DNA of 64,000 bases from Stenotrophomonas nitritireducens (lineage in GTDB: Bacteria > Pseudomonadota > Gammaproteobacteria > Xanthomonadales > Xanthomonadaceae): positions 3,586,501 through 3,650,500 of the forward strand of contig NZ_CP016756.1 in assembly GCF_001700965.1 (NCBI RefSeq). Direction: 5' to 3'. Position 1 is the stretch's first letter, and every line of letters begins with the position of its first letter. Shown piece after piece: positions 16,650 through 24,997 of the stretch. The position numbers and the translations under genes are program-made. The notes under the pieces are model-generated. The model was not told where the DNA came from. It was given only the letters and a program-made list of their open reading frames with translations, and searched no databases.

Positions 16650-17908
16650 GCCATGCCTGCCTGTTGCAGTGCCAGGTCCAGATGACGGGCCAGCTTTTCG
16701 GTGAGAACGCCTTCCACGGCGGCCAGCGGCTCGTGGCAGAAGGCGGCGCTGAGCATGGCGCGGGCCTGTTCGGCCGGCACGCCACGCGAGCGCAGGTAGA
16801 ACAGCGCATTGGCATCGAGCTGGCCAACAGTGGCGCCGTGCGCCGCCTTGACCTCGTCGGCATCGATCACCAGCGTTGGCTGGGTATCGATCTCTGCGTC
16901 GGCTGACAACAGCAGGTTCTTGTTGGACAGGTTGGCATCGGTGCCATCAGCGCCTTCGCGGATGCCGATGCCGCCATGGAACACCACGCGGCTGCGGTTG
17001 GCGGCCACGCCACGCCAGACCAGTTCGGCGCTGGTGTCCTTGGCGATGTGCTCGATGCCCAGGCGGGTATCGATATGGCGGCGGCCGGTACCCAGCAGCA
17101 CGCCATTGGCGGTGAGCTTGGCGTTGTCGCCTTCCAGACGCACGTTGAGCTCGTGACGGCTCAGCGCAGCGCCCAGTTCCAGATCGATGCGACGGTACTG
17201 CGCATCGCGGGCCAGCACCGCATCGGTGCGCAGCAGCGAGGTGGCACGCGCGCTGTCGGCCTGTACACGTGCATGCGACAGCACCGCGTCCTGGGCGATG
17301 TGGACATGCGCCAGGGTGTTGTCCAGATGCGCGCTGTCGCCGGCCTGCAGGTGATGCTCGACCAGGCCAAGCACGGCGCCACGGCGCAGTTCGATCAGGT
17401 GGCGGTGATGCCAGGCGTGGTCGCTGCTGTCTGCCGCGCTGACGAATACCAGATGCAGCGGCGTTTCGCTGACGATGCCTTCGGCAACCTGCACCAGCAC
17501 GCCTTCATCGGCAAGTGCGGCGTTGAGCTGGGCGAACACTTCTTCGGCGCGCTCGAAGCGACGGCCGAGGAAGCGCAATGCCTCCGGCTCGTCTTTCTGC
17601 ACCGCAGAAAGGGTACGCACCTGCACACCCACGTCCAAGGCCGACAGATCGCTCAAGTCGGCGCTGTGACGACCATTGACGAACACCAGACGCGGCGACG
17701 GAATGTCGGCCAGCAGTGCGGCATCGATGTCGGGTGCCTGCAGCGGCGCGGCAGTAAACGAGCGGCGTTCGAGCTGGCGCAGCGAGGTGTACTTCCAGGC
17801 CTCGTTGCGGGCGGCGGGCAGGCCGGTCTTGAGCGCAGCTTCAAGCAGCTCGGCGCGCTCCTTGCTGCCGCAGAAGGTGCCGGCCAGCGAATCTAGCAGG
17901 GCAGTCAT
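16646..17908 (-). CDS. sufD: Fe-S assembly scaffold subunit SufD
   Basis: A 420-residue SufD, partner of SufB and SufC in the SufBC2D scaffold. It shows the SufBD core in its second half, including RRHIDTRLGIEHIAKDTSAEL, VFHGGIGIREGADGTDANLSN and PTLVIDADEVKAAHGATVGQLD, followed by LFYLRSRGVPAEQARAML. H in KAAHGAT corresponds to the conserved histidine used in cluster assembly. The start shares one base with the sufC stop (TAATG), and the stop overlaps sufS. Confidence 0.95.
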   Translation of the reverse strand: MTALLDSLAGTFCGSKERAELLEAALKTGLPAARNEAWKYTSLRQLERRSFTAAPLQAPDIDAALLADIPSPRLVFVNGRHSADLSDLSALDVGVQVRTLSAVQKDEPEALRFLGRRFERAEEVFAQLNAALADEGVLVQVAEGIVSETPLHLVFVSAADSSDHAWHHRHLIELRRGAVLGLVEHHLQAGDSAHLDNTLAHVHIAQDAVLSHARVQADSARATSLLRTDAVLARDAQYRRIDLELGAALSRHELNVRLEGDNAKLTANGVLLGTGRRHIDTRLGIEHIAKDTSAELVWRGVAANRSRVVFHGGIGIREGADGTDANLSNKNLLLSADAEIDTQPTLVIDADEVKAAHGATVGQLDANALFYLRSRGVPAEQARAMLSAAFCHEPLAAVEGVLTEKLARHLDLALQQAGMA

Positions 17909-18672
17909 TACTTGGCCGCCTCGCGGACCACGCGGTCCTTCAGGAAGTCATACCCGTGCGCTTCCAGCTCCAGCGCCAGTTCCGGACCACCGGTCTTGAC
18001 GATGCGGCCGTCGGCCAGCACATGCACCACGTCCGGCTTGATGTAATCGAGCAGACGCTGGTAATGGGTGATGACCAGGAACGAACGTTCCGGGGAACGC
18101 AGGGCATTGACGCCATCGGCCACGCTCTTGAGCGCATCGATATCCAGGCCGGAGTCGGTTTCGTCCAGGATCGCCAGCTTCGGCTCGAGCACGGCCAGCT
18201 GGAAGATCTCGTTGCGCTTCTTCTCGCCACCGGAGAAGCCTTCGTTGACGCCACGGTGCAGCAGCTCGTCCTTCAGGTGCAGCACGGCCAGCTTCTGCCG
18301 GACCAGCTTGAGGAACTGCATCGAATCCAGTTCTTCCTCGCCGCGCGCCTTGCGCTGCGCATTGAGCGCGGCACGCAGGAAGTAGGTGTTGTTGACGCCG
18401 GGGATTTCCACCGGGTACTGGAAAGCGAGGAACAGGCCGGCGGCGGCGCGCGCTTCCGGTTCCAGCTCCAGCAGATCGTTGTCTTCAAACAGCACGGTGC
18501 CGGCGGTCACGTCATAGCCGTCGCGGCCGGACAACACATTGCCCAGGGTGGACTTGCCGGCGCCGTTCGGGCCCATGAGGGCGTGCACTTCGCCCGGTTT
18601 CACGTCCAGCGACAGGCCCTTGAGGATTTCCTTGTCGCCGATGCTTGCGTGGAGGTTTTCGATCTTCAGCAT
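17908..18672 (-). CDS. sufC: Fe-S assembly ATPase SufC
   Basis: A 254-residue ABC-type ATPase. Walker A is GPNGAGKST at 34-42, the signature is FSGGEKKRNE and the Walker B is LAILDETDSGLD. The EKKRNE signature and the DETDSGLD sequence are specific to SufC. It powers conformational change in SufBC2D. It lies 36 bp downstream of the LprI-like gene inserted between sufB and sufC, and directly upstream of sufD. Confidence 0.97.
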   Translation of the reverse strand: MLKIENLHASIGDKEILKGLSLDVKPGEVHALMGPNGAGKSTLGNVLSGRDGYDVTAGTVLFEDNDLLELEPEARAAAGLFLAFQYPVEIPGVNNTYFLRAALNAQRKARGEEELDSMQFLKLVRQKLAVLHLKDELLHRGVNEGFSGGEKKRNEIFQLAVLEPKLAILDETDSGLDIDALKSVADGVNALRSPERSFLVITHYQRLLDYIKPDVVHVLADGRIVKTGGPELALELEAHGYDFLKDRVVREAAK

Positions 18673-18708
18673 GAGGGTGCGTTCTTCAATATGTAGGGTG
18701 CGGGGCGA

Positions 18709-19119
18709 TCAGAGCTCGCCTTCGGCGCGATCGAGGAAGGTGGCGCGCAGCCACTGGGTGCGCTGCCGGGTCAATGCGGCCTTGTTGCTGGAATACAGCA
18801 TCGGATACATCGAGCCGTACAGGACGCGCGGGTTCTCGTCCTTGCCCACCGGGTAGCGTGCTTCGATGTCGGCATCGCGCAGCGGGATCCACAGGCGCTG
18901 GGCAGCGCGCAGTTTTTCAATGGCGACCGGCTGGCCCTGCAGTTTCTGCATCACCTGCCGGTACACAGCGTTGAGCTCGGCATCGGCGGCGGTGGCGTCG
19001 GCCGCCGCGCACGTGTTGATGTCCAGCTGGGTACGGGCGTCATCGCAGGCCTTGCCCGTGGACGCAGCGGAGGCGGCGAACGGCAGCAGTGCCAGCAGGA
19101 GCAGCGGCAGGCGGCTCAT
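18709..19119 (-). CDS. LprI-like (DUF1311) exported protein inside the suf operon
   Basis: A 136-residue protein with a signal peptide ([20 protein letters not shown]) and the LprI/DUF1311 pattern: [14 protein letters not shown] with two cysteines, [16 protein letters not shown], and [18 protein letters not shown]. In Mycobacterium LprI inhibits lysozyme; most family members have no known role. The start overlaps the sufB stop by 4 bp (ATGA), so its translation is coupled to sufB although it is exported and the Suf proteins are cytosolic. An upstream in-frame start at 19392 lies inside sufB and is rejected. Confidence 0.85.
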   Translation of the reverse strand: MSRLPLLLLALLPFAASAASTGKACDDARTQLDINTCAAADATAADAELNAVYRQVMQKLQGQPVAIEKLRAAQRLWIPLRDADIEARYPVGKDENPRVLYGSMYPMLYSSNKAALTRQRTQWLRATFLDRAEGEL

Positions 19120-20591
19120 CCGACCGATCCTTCCAGCGACACTTCCAGCAGCTTTTTGGCTTCCACCGCGAACTCCATCGGCAGTTCCTTGAACACCTGC
19201 TTGCAGAAGCCATCGACGATCATCGACACCGCGTTTTCCTGGTCGATGCCGCGCGCGCGGCAATAGAACAGCTGGTCGTCGGAGATCTTGGAGGTGGTGG
19301 CCTCGTGTTCGACAGTGGCGCTGGGGTTCTTCACCTCGATATAGGGGAAGGTGTGGGCGCCGCACTTCTTGCCGATCAGCAACGAGTCGCACTGGGTGTA
19401 GTTGCGTGCGCCTTCGGCGCCACGGTCCATGCGGACCAGGCCGCGATAGGTGTTCTGGCCGTGGCCGGCGCTGATGCCCTTGGAGATGATCTTGCTCTTG
19501 GTGCGCTTGCCGACATGGATCATCTTGGTGCCGGTATCGGCCTGCTGGCGGTGATGGGTGAGCGCCACCGAGTGGAATTCACCCACCGAGTCGTCGCCCA
19601 GCAGCACGCAGGAAGGGTACTTCCAGGTGATGGCCGAGCCGGTTTCCACCTGGGTCCAGGTCACCTTGGAGCGCGCGCCACGGCATTCGGCACGCTTGGT
19701 GACGAAGTTGTAGATGCCGCCGACGCCGTTCTCGTCGCCCGGGTACCAGTTCTGCACGGTCGAATACTTGATCTCGGCATCTTCCAGCGCCACCAGCTCG
19801 ACCACGGCGGCGTGCAGCTGGTTCTCATCGCGCATGGGCGCGGTGCAGCCTTCCAGGTAGGAGACGTAGGCCTTGTCCTCGCAGATGATCAAGGTGCGCT
19901 CGAACTGCCCGGTGTTGCTGGCGTTGATGCGGAAATAGGTGCTCAGCTCCATCGGGCTGCGCACGCCGGCCGGCACGAATACGAAGCTGCCGTCGGAGAA
20001 CACCGCCGAATTGAGCGCGGCGAAATAGTTGTCGCCCACCGGCACCACCGAGCCCAGGTACTTGCGTACCAGCTCCGGGTATTCGCGGATGGCTTCGGAG
20101 ATGGAGCAGAAGATCACGCCCTTGTCGGCCAGTTCCTTGCGGAAGGTGGTGCCAACCGAAACCGAGTCGAACACCGCATCCACGGCGACGCCGGCCAGCT
20201 TGGCGCGTTCGTGCAATGGAACGCCGAGCTTTTCGTAGGTGTCCAGCAGTTCCTTGGGCACTTCGTCCAGCGACTGGTACTTCGGGCCCTTCGGCGCGGA
20301 GAAATAGCTCAAGGCCTGCAGGTCGATCGGGCCGATCTGCAGCTTGGCCCAGTCCGGCTGGCGCATGGTCAGGAAGTGGCGGTAGGCGTCCAGCCGCCAT
20401 TGCGTCATCCACTCGGGCTCTTCCTTCTTGGCCGAAAGCGCGCGGATGACATCTTCATCCAGGCCGGGCGGGAAGGATTCGGATTCGATCAGGGTGACGA
20501 AGCCGGCATCGTATTTGCGACCCAGCTGTTCGTGGATTTCACGGTTCGGGCTGTCGGTGGTGCCGACGTTTTCGAGGATCTCGGTGGCCAT
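19116..20591 (-). CDS. sufB: Fe-S assembly scaffold protein SufB
   Basis: A 491-residue SufB, the main scaffold of the Suf system. Characteristic stretches are [17 protein letters not shown] near the N-terminus, [78 protein letters not shown] and [20 protein letters not shown]. The cysteine in YLEGCTAP is the conserved sulfur-accepting site. It is the first structural gene of the operon, 19 bp downstream of the regulator gene, and ends with an ATGA overlap to the LprI-like gene. Confidence 0.97.
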   Translation of the reverse strand: MATEILENVGTTDSPNREIHEQLGRKYDAGFVTLIESESFPPGLDEDVIRALSAKKEEPEWMTQWRLDAYRHFLTMRQPDWAKLQIGPIDLQALSYFSAPKGPKYQSLDEVPKELLDTYEKLGVPLHERAKLAGVAVDAVFDSVSVGTTFRKELADKGVIFCSISEAIREYPELVRKYLGSVVPVGDNYFAALNSAVFSDGSFVFVPAGVRSPMELSTYFRINASNTGQFERTLIICEDKAYVSYLEGCTAPMRDENQLHAAVVELVALEDAEIKYSTVQNWYPGDENGVGGIYNFVTKRAECRGARSKVTWTQVETGSAITWKYPSCVLLGDDSVGEFHSVALTHHRQQADTGTKMIHVGKRTKSKIISKGISAGHGQNTYRGLVRMDRGAEGARNYTQCDSLLIGKKCGAHTFPYIEVKNPSATVEHEATTSKISDDQLFYCRARGIDQENAVSMIVDGFCKQVFKELPMEFAVEAKKLLEVSLEGSVG

Positions 20592-20610
20592 CAGGGCTGC
20601 CTACGGTTGT

Positions 20611-21057
20611 TCAGGAGACGACGTCGGCGCTGATGCGGCGACGGTCGGCAAGCGGTAAGGGGTGCAGCATCTGCGCGAGGGTGACGCCGCGCAGGGCATC
20701 GGAAACCACGTCATTGATAAGCCGCCAGTTGGAGCGCACGCCGCACTGCCCGGCAAGGCCGCACTGGCTTTGCTCCTGGCTGCATTCGGTGATGGCCAGC
20801 GGGCCTTCCATCGCCTCCAGGATCTCGATCAGGGTGATCTCGGAGGCGGGACGGGTGAGCCGGTAGCCGCCATGGACACCGCGCAGGCCTTCGACCAGAC
20901 CGGCCTGGGCCAGCGGCTTGAGCAGCTTGCTGACGGTGGGGGGCTCCAATCCGGCCGCTTCAGCCAGATCGGTCGCGCTCAGCACTTCGGCTGGCCGTGC
21001 GGCAAGCACGGTCAGGACGACGGTGGCGTAATCGGTAAGCTTGGTGACGCGGAGCAT
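20611..21057 (-). CDS. SUF system Rrf2-family regulator (IscR-like)
   Basis: A 148-residue Rrf2/IscR-type regulator. An N-terminal winged helix (LTDYATVVLTVLA, LSATDLAEAAGLEPPTVSKL) is followed by three cysteines, C92, C99 and C105, the usual [2Fe-2S] ligands. This matches the gammaproteobacterial SUF-specific regulator subfamily typical of Xanthomonadaceae. The start at 21057 is chosen because the wing helix begins there and a sigma70 promoter lies 32 bp upstream. As first gene of the operon it probably represses suf when clusters are abundant and releases it under iron or oxidative stress. Confidence 0.92.
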   Translation of the reverse strand: MLRVTKLTDYATVVLTVLAARPAEVLSATDLAEAAGLEPPTVSKLLKPLAQAGLVEGLRGVHGGYRLTRPASEITLIEILEAMEGPLAITECSQEQSQCGLAGQCGVRSNWRLINDVVSDALRGVTLAQMLHPLPLADRRRISADVVS

Positions 21058-21088
21058 CGCGGTAAGGACTTCGTCAATGTGGACCAAA

Positions 21089-21117
21089 ATTGTACGCTTT
21101 CTGGCGAGCGGGTCCAA
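21089..21117 (-). promoter_or_regulatory. sigma70 promoter of the suf operon
   Basis: On the minus strand TTGGAC (21117-21112) and TACAAT (21094-21089) are separated by exactly 17 bp, close to the consensus. The predicted start of transcription is about 25 bp upstream of the regulator's ATG. Autoregulation by the Rrf2 protein is expected here. Confidence 0.75.
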
Positions 21118-21149
21118 GTTCCAGTGTTCAGGTGGCAGAAGGGGCGGAG

Positions 21150-21596
21150 CAGAAGCCGCTGTTTCCTCTCCCCTCGCGGGAGAGGATGCCGAAGGCAGGA
21201 GAGGGGGCGGCGTAGCCGCTTGCCATTTCATCAAGGTGAAGAAGCGGGAGAGCAAACGCATCCCCTCTCCCCAGCCCTCTCCCGCAAGGGGAGAGGGGGC
21301 CAAAAGCGGTATTGCGTGAATCTGATGCCTTCCTTTCCTTCGCGGAGAGATTGCCGAAGGCAAGAAAAGGAGCGGCGCAGCCGCTTGCAGTTTCCTCTCC
21401 CCTTGCGGGAGAGGATGCCGGAGGCAGGAGAGGGGAGCGGCGCAGCCGTGTGCTCTTTCCTCTCCCCTTGCGGGAGAGGATGCCGAAGGCAGGAGAGGGG
21501 AGCGGCGCAGCCGCTTGCTGTTTCCTCAGGGTAGAAGAGATAGGGAGCAAACGCGTCCCCTCTCCCCAGCCCTCTTCCGCAAGGGGAGAGGGTGTC
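21150..21596. repeat. Dense cluster of tandem REP-like hairpins
   Basis: A repeat unit of about 63-65 bp contains TTTCCTCTCCCCTTGCGGGA, GAGGATGCCGAAGGCAGGAG and GGAGCGGCGCAGCCGCTTGC. It occurs at about 21162-21223, 21328-21389, 21390-21454 and 21454-21522. A second unit with AGCAAACGC, CCCCTCTCCCCAGCCCTC and CCGCAAGGGGAGAGGG lies at about 21249-21298 and 21544-21592. The order is A-B-A-A-A-B. The whole gap between the suf promoter and the SET gene is made of these; no gene is seen. Confidence 0.85.
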
Positions 21597-21708
21597 AGAG
21601 CCCACATTCCTTGCCGCGGTGCCCCGTCTTCCCTGCATTGATTGCCGCACTCCCCTTGGGTTGTGCTGCCTGATGGGTGAGAATCACCGCCTCACTCAAG
21701 TCCCGGCC

Positions 21709-22182
21709 ATGTACATGCCCAAGAAGATCCAGGCGCGCAAATCCTCCATCCACGGCAACGGCGTCTTCGCTGTGGCGGATATCAAGAAGGGCGAGCGCGT
21801 CATTGAATACAAGGGCAAGCGCCGTACCCATGCCGAAGTGGATGCGGACGACGCGGGCGATGTGGAAACCGGCCACACCTTCCTGTTCACCTTGAACGAC
21901 GACTACGTCATCGACGCCAATTACAAGGGCAACGACGCACGCTGGATCAACCACAGCTGCGATCCGAACTGCGAAGCGATGATCGAAGAAGCCGAAGGCG
22001 ACGACCGTACCGCCGACAAGGTTTTCATCGAAGCCATCCGCGAGATCAAGCCGGGCGAAGAGTTGACCTACAACTACGGCATCACCCTGGCCGAGCGTCA
22101 CACCCCGCGCCTGAAGAAGATCTGGGAATGCCGCTGCGGTTCGCCCAAGTGCACCGGCACCATGCTGCAGCCCAAGCGCTGA
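21709..22182 (+). CDS. SET-domain protein-lysine methyltransferase
   Basis: A 157-residue compact SET protein. The catalytic motifs are NHSCDPNC at 81-88 and ELTYNY at 118-123, and a post-SET cysteine group CRCGSPKC lies at 141-148. GNGVFAVADIKKGERVIEYKG at 16-36 is the SAM-binding start of the fold. SET enzymes transfer methyl groups from SAM to protein lysines; in bacteria some act on histone-like proteins. The start at 21709 is preferred since upstream in-frame codons translate repeat DNA, although ATG 21673 is possible. The gene is on the plus strand, convergent with the DUF1439 gene. A lysine-rich HU-like gene lies 1.6 kb away. Confidence 0.88.
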   Translation: MYMPKKIQARKSSIHGNGVFAVADIKKGERVIEYKGKRRTHAEVDADDAGDVETGHTFLFTLNDDYVIDANYKGNDARWINHSCDPNCEAMIEEAEGDDRTADKVFIEAIREIKPGEELTYNYGITLAERHTPRLKKIWECRCGSPKCTGTMLQPKR

Positions 22183-22209
22183 GTCCTCGGCGGCACGGCC
22201 TGGTTTTGT

Positions 22210-22343
22210 TGTAGGAGCGGCGTAAGCCGCGAAGCTACTGCCAGCTCAGATGCTGCCAATAAGCGAGGAAGTGGTTCTGTTGAGGGAAGGGCCGGCTTTG
22301 AAGTTGATACACCTTCAGCTTCGCGGCTTACGCCGCTCCCACA
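22210..22343. repeat. Inverted pair of GGAGCGGCGTAAGCCGC palindromes
   Basis: GTAGGAGCGGCGTAAGCCGC at about 22211-22230 is faced by CTTCGCGGCTTACGCCGCTC at about 22318-22337. The roughly 90 bp between them show no gene. They lie downstream of the SET gene, just before the terminator. Confidence 0.8.
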
Positions 22344-22356
22344 AGTAGATCAAAAT

Positions 22357-22384
22357 GAAAGAGGCCGCGATCGCGGCCTCTTTC
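22357..22384. terminator. Bidirectional terminator between SET and DUF1439 genes
   Basis: A perfect 28-bp palindrome with arms GAAAGAGGCCGCGA and TCGCGGCCTCTTTC separates two convergent genes. A and T stretches at its two ends suit termination in both directions. Confidence 0.75.
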
Positions 22385-22404
22385 CGTTCCAGCAGCAAGG
22401 CCGC

Positions 22405-22992
22405 TCAGTTCCCCAGCAAACCCTGCGGCACGAAGCTGCCCAGGTTCTGGTTGAAGTCCACCGCGATACGGCCGTTCTGGATGCCGACCGATTTCACCTG
22501 CAGCACCCCCATCACCTTGGCGATGGCCGGATCGATCTTGTAGATCGGCTCGCGGCGGGCATAGTCGGCCAGCCAGCTGTTGAGCAGACTGCGGGTACTG
22601 GAATCCAGTTCACCGCCGCCCGCCGTGCTGGGGCGGAAGCCATCCACCGTGGGCTGGTCCAGATGGAAGCCCTGGGTCTGTGCGTCGTAGCGCAGACCGC
22701 TGCTGATCTGCACATCACCCACCGGCATCGACGAGCCGCCGGCAGCCATTGCCAGGTTGAAGCCAAGGTCCAGGCGACTGCCTTGCGGCAGGGTCAGGCG
22801 CGGCTGGCTGACCGTCAGTGCCAGCAGCCCGCCCAGCGCCTTCTGCGTGCGCGGGAAGCTGCCATCCAGGTATTGCTGCACATCGGCGGCACCGACGGTC
22901 AATTGCTTGCCGTTGATCTGCGGGGCGGCGTGGGCGCTGCCAGCGAGCGCGATCAGGGCGATGCTGGGGAGGAGCAGGGAACGCAGGTTCAT
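22405..22992 (-). CDS. DUF1439-type exported protein
   Basis: A 195-residue protein with a signal peptide (MNLRSLLLPSIALIALAGSAHA). The mature part begins APQINGKQLTVGAADVQQYL and contains PRLTLPQGSRLDLGFNLAMA and IGIQNGRIAVDF-like endings, as in DUF1439/YceB-like lipid-binding-fold envelope proteins. No lipobox is present, so it would be periplasmic. A GTG three codons upstream (23001) is possible, but the ATG at 22992 places the basic N-terminus correctly. Function unknown. It is alone between a terminator and the DUF3861 gene. Confidence 0.7.
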   Translation of the reverse strand: MNLRSLLLPSIALIALAGSAHAAPQINGKQLTVGAADVQQYLDGSFPRTQKALGGLLALTVSQPRLTLPQGSRLDLGFNLAMAAGGSSMPVGDVQISSGLRYDAQTQGFHLDQPTVDGFRPSTAGGGELDSSTRSLLNSWLADYARREPIYKIDPAIAKVMGVLQVKSVGIQNGRIAVDFNQNLGSFVPQGLLGN

Positions 22993-23065
22993 CGGGCGCA
23001 CTCGGTAGTTGCAGCAGGGTGGAATAGGAAGATAACCGCATCGGGTGAACGGCCAATTAGCGCGC

Positions 23066-23227
23066 TCAGTTCAATTCCGGTTGCAGCGAGGCCGAGGTTA
23101 TTTCCCAGCCATCGCCGTCAATGCGTGGCCGTACCCGGTACCAGCCCCCGACAAGGGACAGCGCGCATTGGGCGGCTCCTGGACGTTGGCGCCAGTCTAC
23201 GTGGCCAGCCTTCAGCGCTGCCAGCGG
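23066..23227 (-). pseudogene. Possible remnant of a short coding sequence
   Basis: Just downstream of the DUF3861 gene, in a different minus-strand frame, about 50 codons without a stop end in a TGA at 23066-23068. The end reads VGGWYRVRPRIDGDG and then WEITSASLQPELN, which looks like a genuine protein C-terminus. No ATG or GTG with a ribosome site precedes it, and the frame is closed by a stop at 23297. It may be a decayed gene or a chance reading. The rest of the 236-bp gap holds nothing I recognise. Confidence 0.25.
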
Positions 23228-23228
23228 C

Positions 23229-23537
23229 TTACTCGGCCGGGGTCTGCAGCTGTTGCAGCTTGTGCAGCAACTGGTCCAGTTCCGGCTGCAGTACGCTCAA
23301 CAGGTTGCCGGGCTTTGCCGCCGATTCGGCCAGTGTCTCCAGCAGGCCGGTGACGACCACGACGCCTGCATCCTCGTTGCACGAGAGCCTGCGTTGGCCT
23401 TGCGCCGATTCCAGCTGGTGCATCCAGTTGTACTGGCTGCGCTGTTCGAACTCGATCGAGCAACGGCCGCTGCACTGCTGGCCGTCGGTCTCGATCGGAG
23501 TGACGGAGATGCGGTAGCGATGCTTGCTGATGGACAT
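23229..23537 (-). CDS. DUF3861 family protein
   Basis: A 102-residue cytosolic protein beginning MSISKHRYRISVTPIETDG, the DUF3861 start, with CSIEFEQRSQYNWMHQLE and AGVVVVTGLLETLAE further on. Function unknown. The ATG at 23537 is used since the family starts there; the upstream in-frame stretch runs through the terminator of the HU-like gene. It is read in the same direction as the HU-like gene but is separated from it by that terminator. Confidence 0.8.
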   Translation of the reverse strand: MSISKHRYRISVTPIETDGQQCSGRCSIEFEQRSQYNWMHQLESAQGQRRLSCNEDAGVVVVTGLLETLAESAAKPGNLLSVLQPELDQLLHKLQQLQTPAE

Positions 23538-23691
23538 GGTGGACAATGAAGGGAAGCGGGGGAGTGGCCACCATAGGCCGCTGCTGACGCAGGTACGAGG
23601 GTTTGGACCATGACGCTGTGTTCCAGCGTTTTTCCCATGCCACCGGCGGAACGCTGCGGACCATGGGAACGGTTTCCGCGTTGCGACGAGC

Positions 23692-23721
23692 CAAAAAAAA
23701 CGGGACGGCTGAGCCGTCCCG
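23692..23721 (-). terminator. Terminator of the HU-like gene
   Basis: On the minus strand a 10-bp stem (CGGGACGGCT/AGCCGTCCCG) is followed by TTTTTTTT. It lies about 25 bp beyond the HU-like stop codon. Confidence 0.85.
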
Positions 23722-23745
23722 TTTCTTCGCCAAGGGGCGCGCTGA

Positions 23746-24156
23746 TTACAGCGCAGCGTCCTTGAGCTTCTTGAGCGGACGCACCTTGAGCTTGGTGGTG
23801 GCCGGCTTGGCGGCGAACCACTGCTCTTCCTTGGTGAACGGGTTGATGCCCTTGCGCTTCGGCTTGGCCGCAACGCTCACGGTGGAGATCTTCAGCAGGC
23901 CCGGCAGGGTGAAGGAGCCAGCGCCCTTCTTGTTGACCGAGGCAGCGACGGCGCCTTCCAGGGCGGCGAACACAGCGCGCACGTCCTTGGCAGCAACCGA
24001 GGTGGCTTCAGCGATGTGGGCAACCAGACCGGACTTGGTCAGTGCTTCCTTGATCGGCTTCGGTGCGGCCGGCTTGGCGGCAGTCTTGGTTGCAGCCTTC
24101 GTTGCTACTTTCTTCACTGCCTTCTTCGGGGCAGCCTTTTTAGCGGTCTTTGCCAT
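23746..24156 (-). CDS. HU-family DNA-binding protein with histone H1-like lysine tail
   Basis: A 136-residue protein. Residues 1-35 form an alanine/lysine/proline tail (KTAKKAAPKKAVKKV then ATKAATKTAAKPAAPK) like the C-terminal tails of histone H1. Residues 36 onward fit an HU/IHF fold: LTKSGLVAHIAEATSVAAKD, VFAALEGAV, then GAGSFTLPGLLKISTV and the arm region KGINPFTKEEQWF. HU proteins bend and compact DNA; N- or C-terminal lysine tails occur in several Xanthomonadaceae and Bordetella proteins. The start at 24156 follows a promoter 58-86 bp upstream. The lysines of the tail are plausible methylation targets for the nearby SET protein (inference). Confidence 0.9.
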   Translation of the reverse strand: MAKTAKKAAPKKAVKKVATKAATKTAAKPAAPKPIKEALTKSGLVAHIAEATSVAAKDVRAVFAALEGAVAASVNKKGAGSFTLPGLLKISTVSVAAKPKRKGINPFTKEEQWFAAKPATTKLKVRPLKKLKDAAL

Positions 24157-24213
24157 GATTTCCTGTTCCGTGAACGGTTGGTTGTTGGTCGTGCCGACCC
24201 CGTCGGCAAGCGA

Positions 24214-24242
24214 AATGTAGGGCATGAATTGCGTGACGCCAA
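24214..24242 (-). promoter_or_regulatory. sigma70 promoter of the HU-like gene
   Basis: On the minus strand TTGGCG (24242-24237) and TACATT (24219-24214) are spaced by 17 bp, placing the transcript start about 50 bp upstream of the ATG. The rest of the 303-bp gap toward osmC shows no further gene. Confidence 0.65.
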
Positions 24243-24459
24243 TAGGTAATCGAAGAAAAAGCCCATAAAAATTGCTTCCGGGCGTATTTGGACAACAAAT
24301 CGGTGCCGGAAGTGCTGCAAAAGCCGGCCTGCGCAGCAAGCGCCGGCGCTGTCGCCCCGCGACGACGGGCACGCTCCACGCGTGGCCGGCGGTGCCGCAC
24401 AAGGCGCTAACGCGCTGTGGTTTAGGCTGCCGGTGTCATCCACCAACAGGAGTTCGACC

Positions 24460-24894
24460 ATGGGTATTTCGCGTCACGCCACCGCACATTGGGAAGGCGA
24501 TCTGAAGACCGGCCAGGGCCGTTTGAGCACCCCGCAGAGCGGTTTGATGGAGAACACCCGCTACGCCTTCAACAGCCGCTTCGGCGATGAGAAGGGCACC
24601 AACCCCGAAGAACTCATCGCCGCCGCACATGCTGGCTGCTTCACCATGGCGCTGTCGGCCAAGCTGAGTGAAGCGGGGTTCCCGCCGACCACGTTGGACA
24701 CGCGTGCCGATGTGGATCTGTCGATGGAAGGCGGCCCGCAGCTGTCGCAGATCCGGCTCAAGGTAAAGGCAGTGGTGCCAGGCCTGGATGAGACGCGGTT
24801 CCGCGCAATCGCCGATGACGCCAAGCAGAACTGCCCGGTGTCCAAGGCCCTGAGCGCGGTGCCGATCAGCCTGGATACCGAGTTTTCCGCCTGA
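24460..24894 (+). CDS. osmC: OsmC-family peroxiredoxin
   Basis: A 144-residue OsmC protein, which reduces organic hydroperoxides with thiols. The two reactive cysteines are C60 in AAHAGCFTMAL and C125 in KQNCPVSKAL. The N-terminus ISRHATAHWEGDLKTGQG and the glutamates in GTNPEELIAAAHA are family-typical. The ATG at 24460 is preceded by AGGAG with 7 bp spacing; the longer in-frame start at 24382 is rejected. It appears to be a single gene with a GC-rich hairpin after its stop. Confidence 0.93.
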   Translation: MGISRHATAHWEGDLKTGQGRLSTPQSGLMENTRYAFNSRFGDEKGTNPEELIAAAHAGCFTMALSAKLSEAGFPPTTLDTRADVDLSMEGGPQLSQIRLKVKAVVPGLDETRFRAIADDAKQNCPVSKALSAVPISLDTEFSA

Positions 24895-24900
24895 TTGGAT

Positions 24901-24940
24901 GTCGGCCCGGCCGGCGCACAACGCTGGCCGGGCCGATTCA
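24901..24940 (+). terminator. Probable hairpin terminator after osmC
   Basis: A GGCCCGGCC/GGCCGGGCC stem with a loop of about 13 bases lies just past the osmC stop. The downstream T tract is poor (GGTTGTTT about 10 bp later), so strength is uncertain. Confidence 0.5.
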
Positions 24941-24997
24941 GGGTTGTTTCACCCGGCGCAGCTGAGCATCTGTCATCCCAATCCGGTGGTTACTGCC

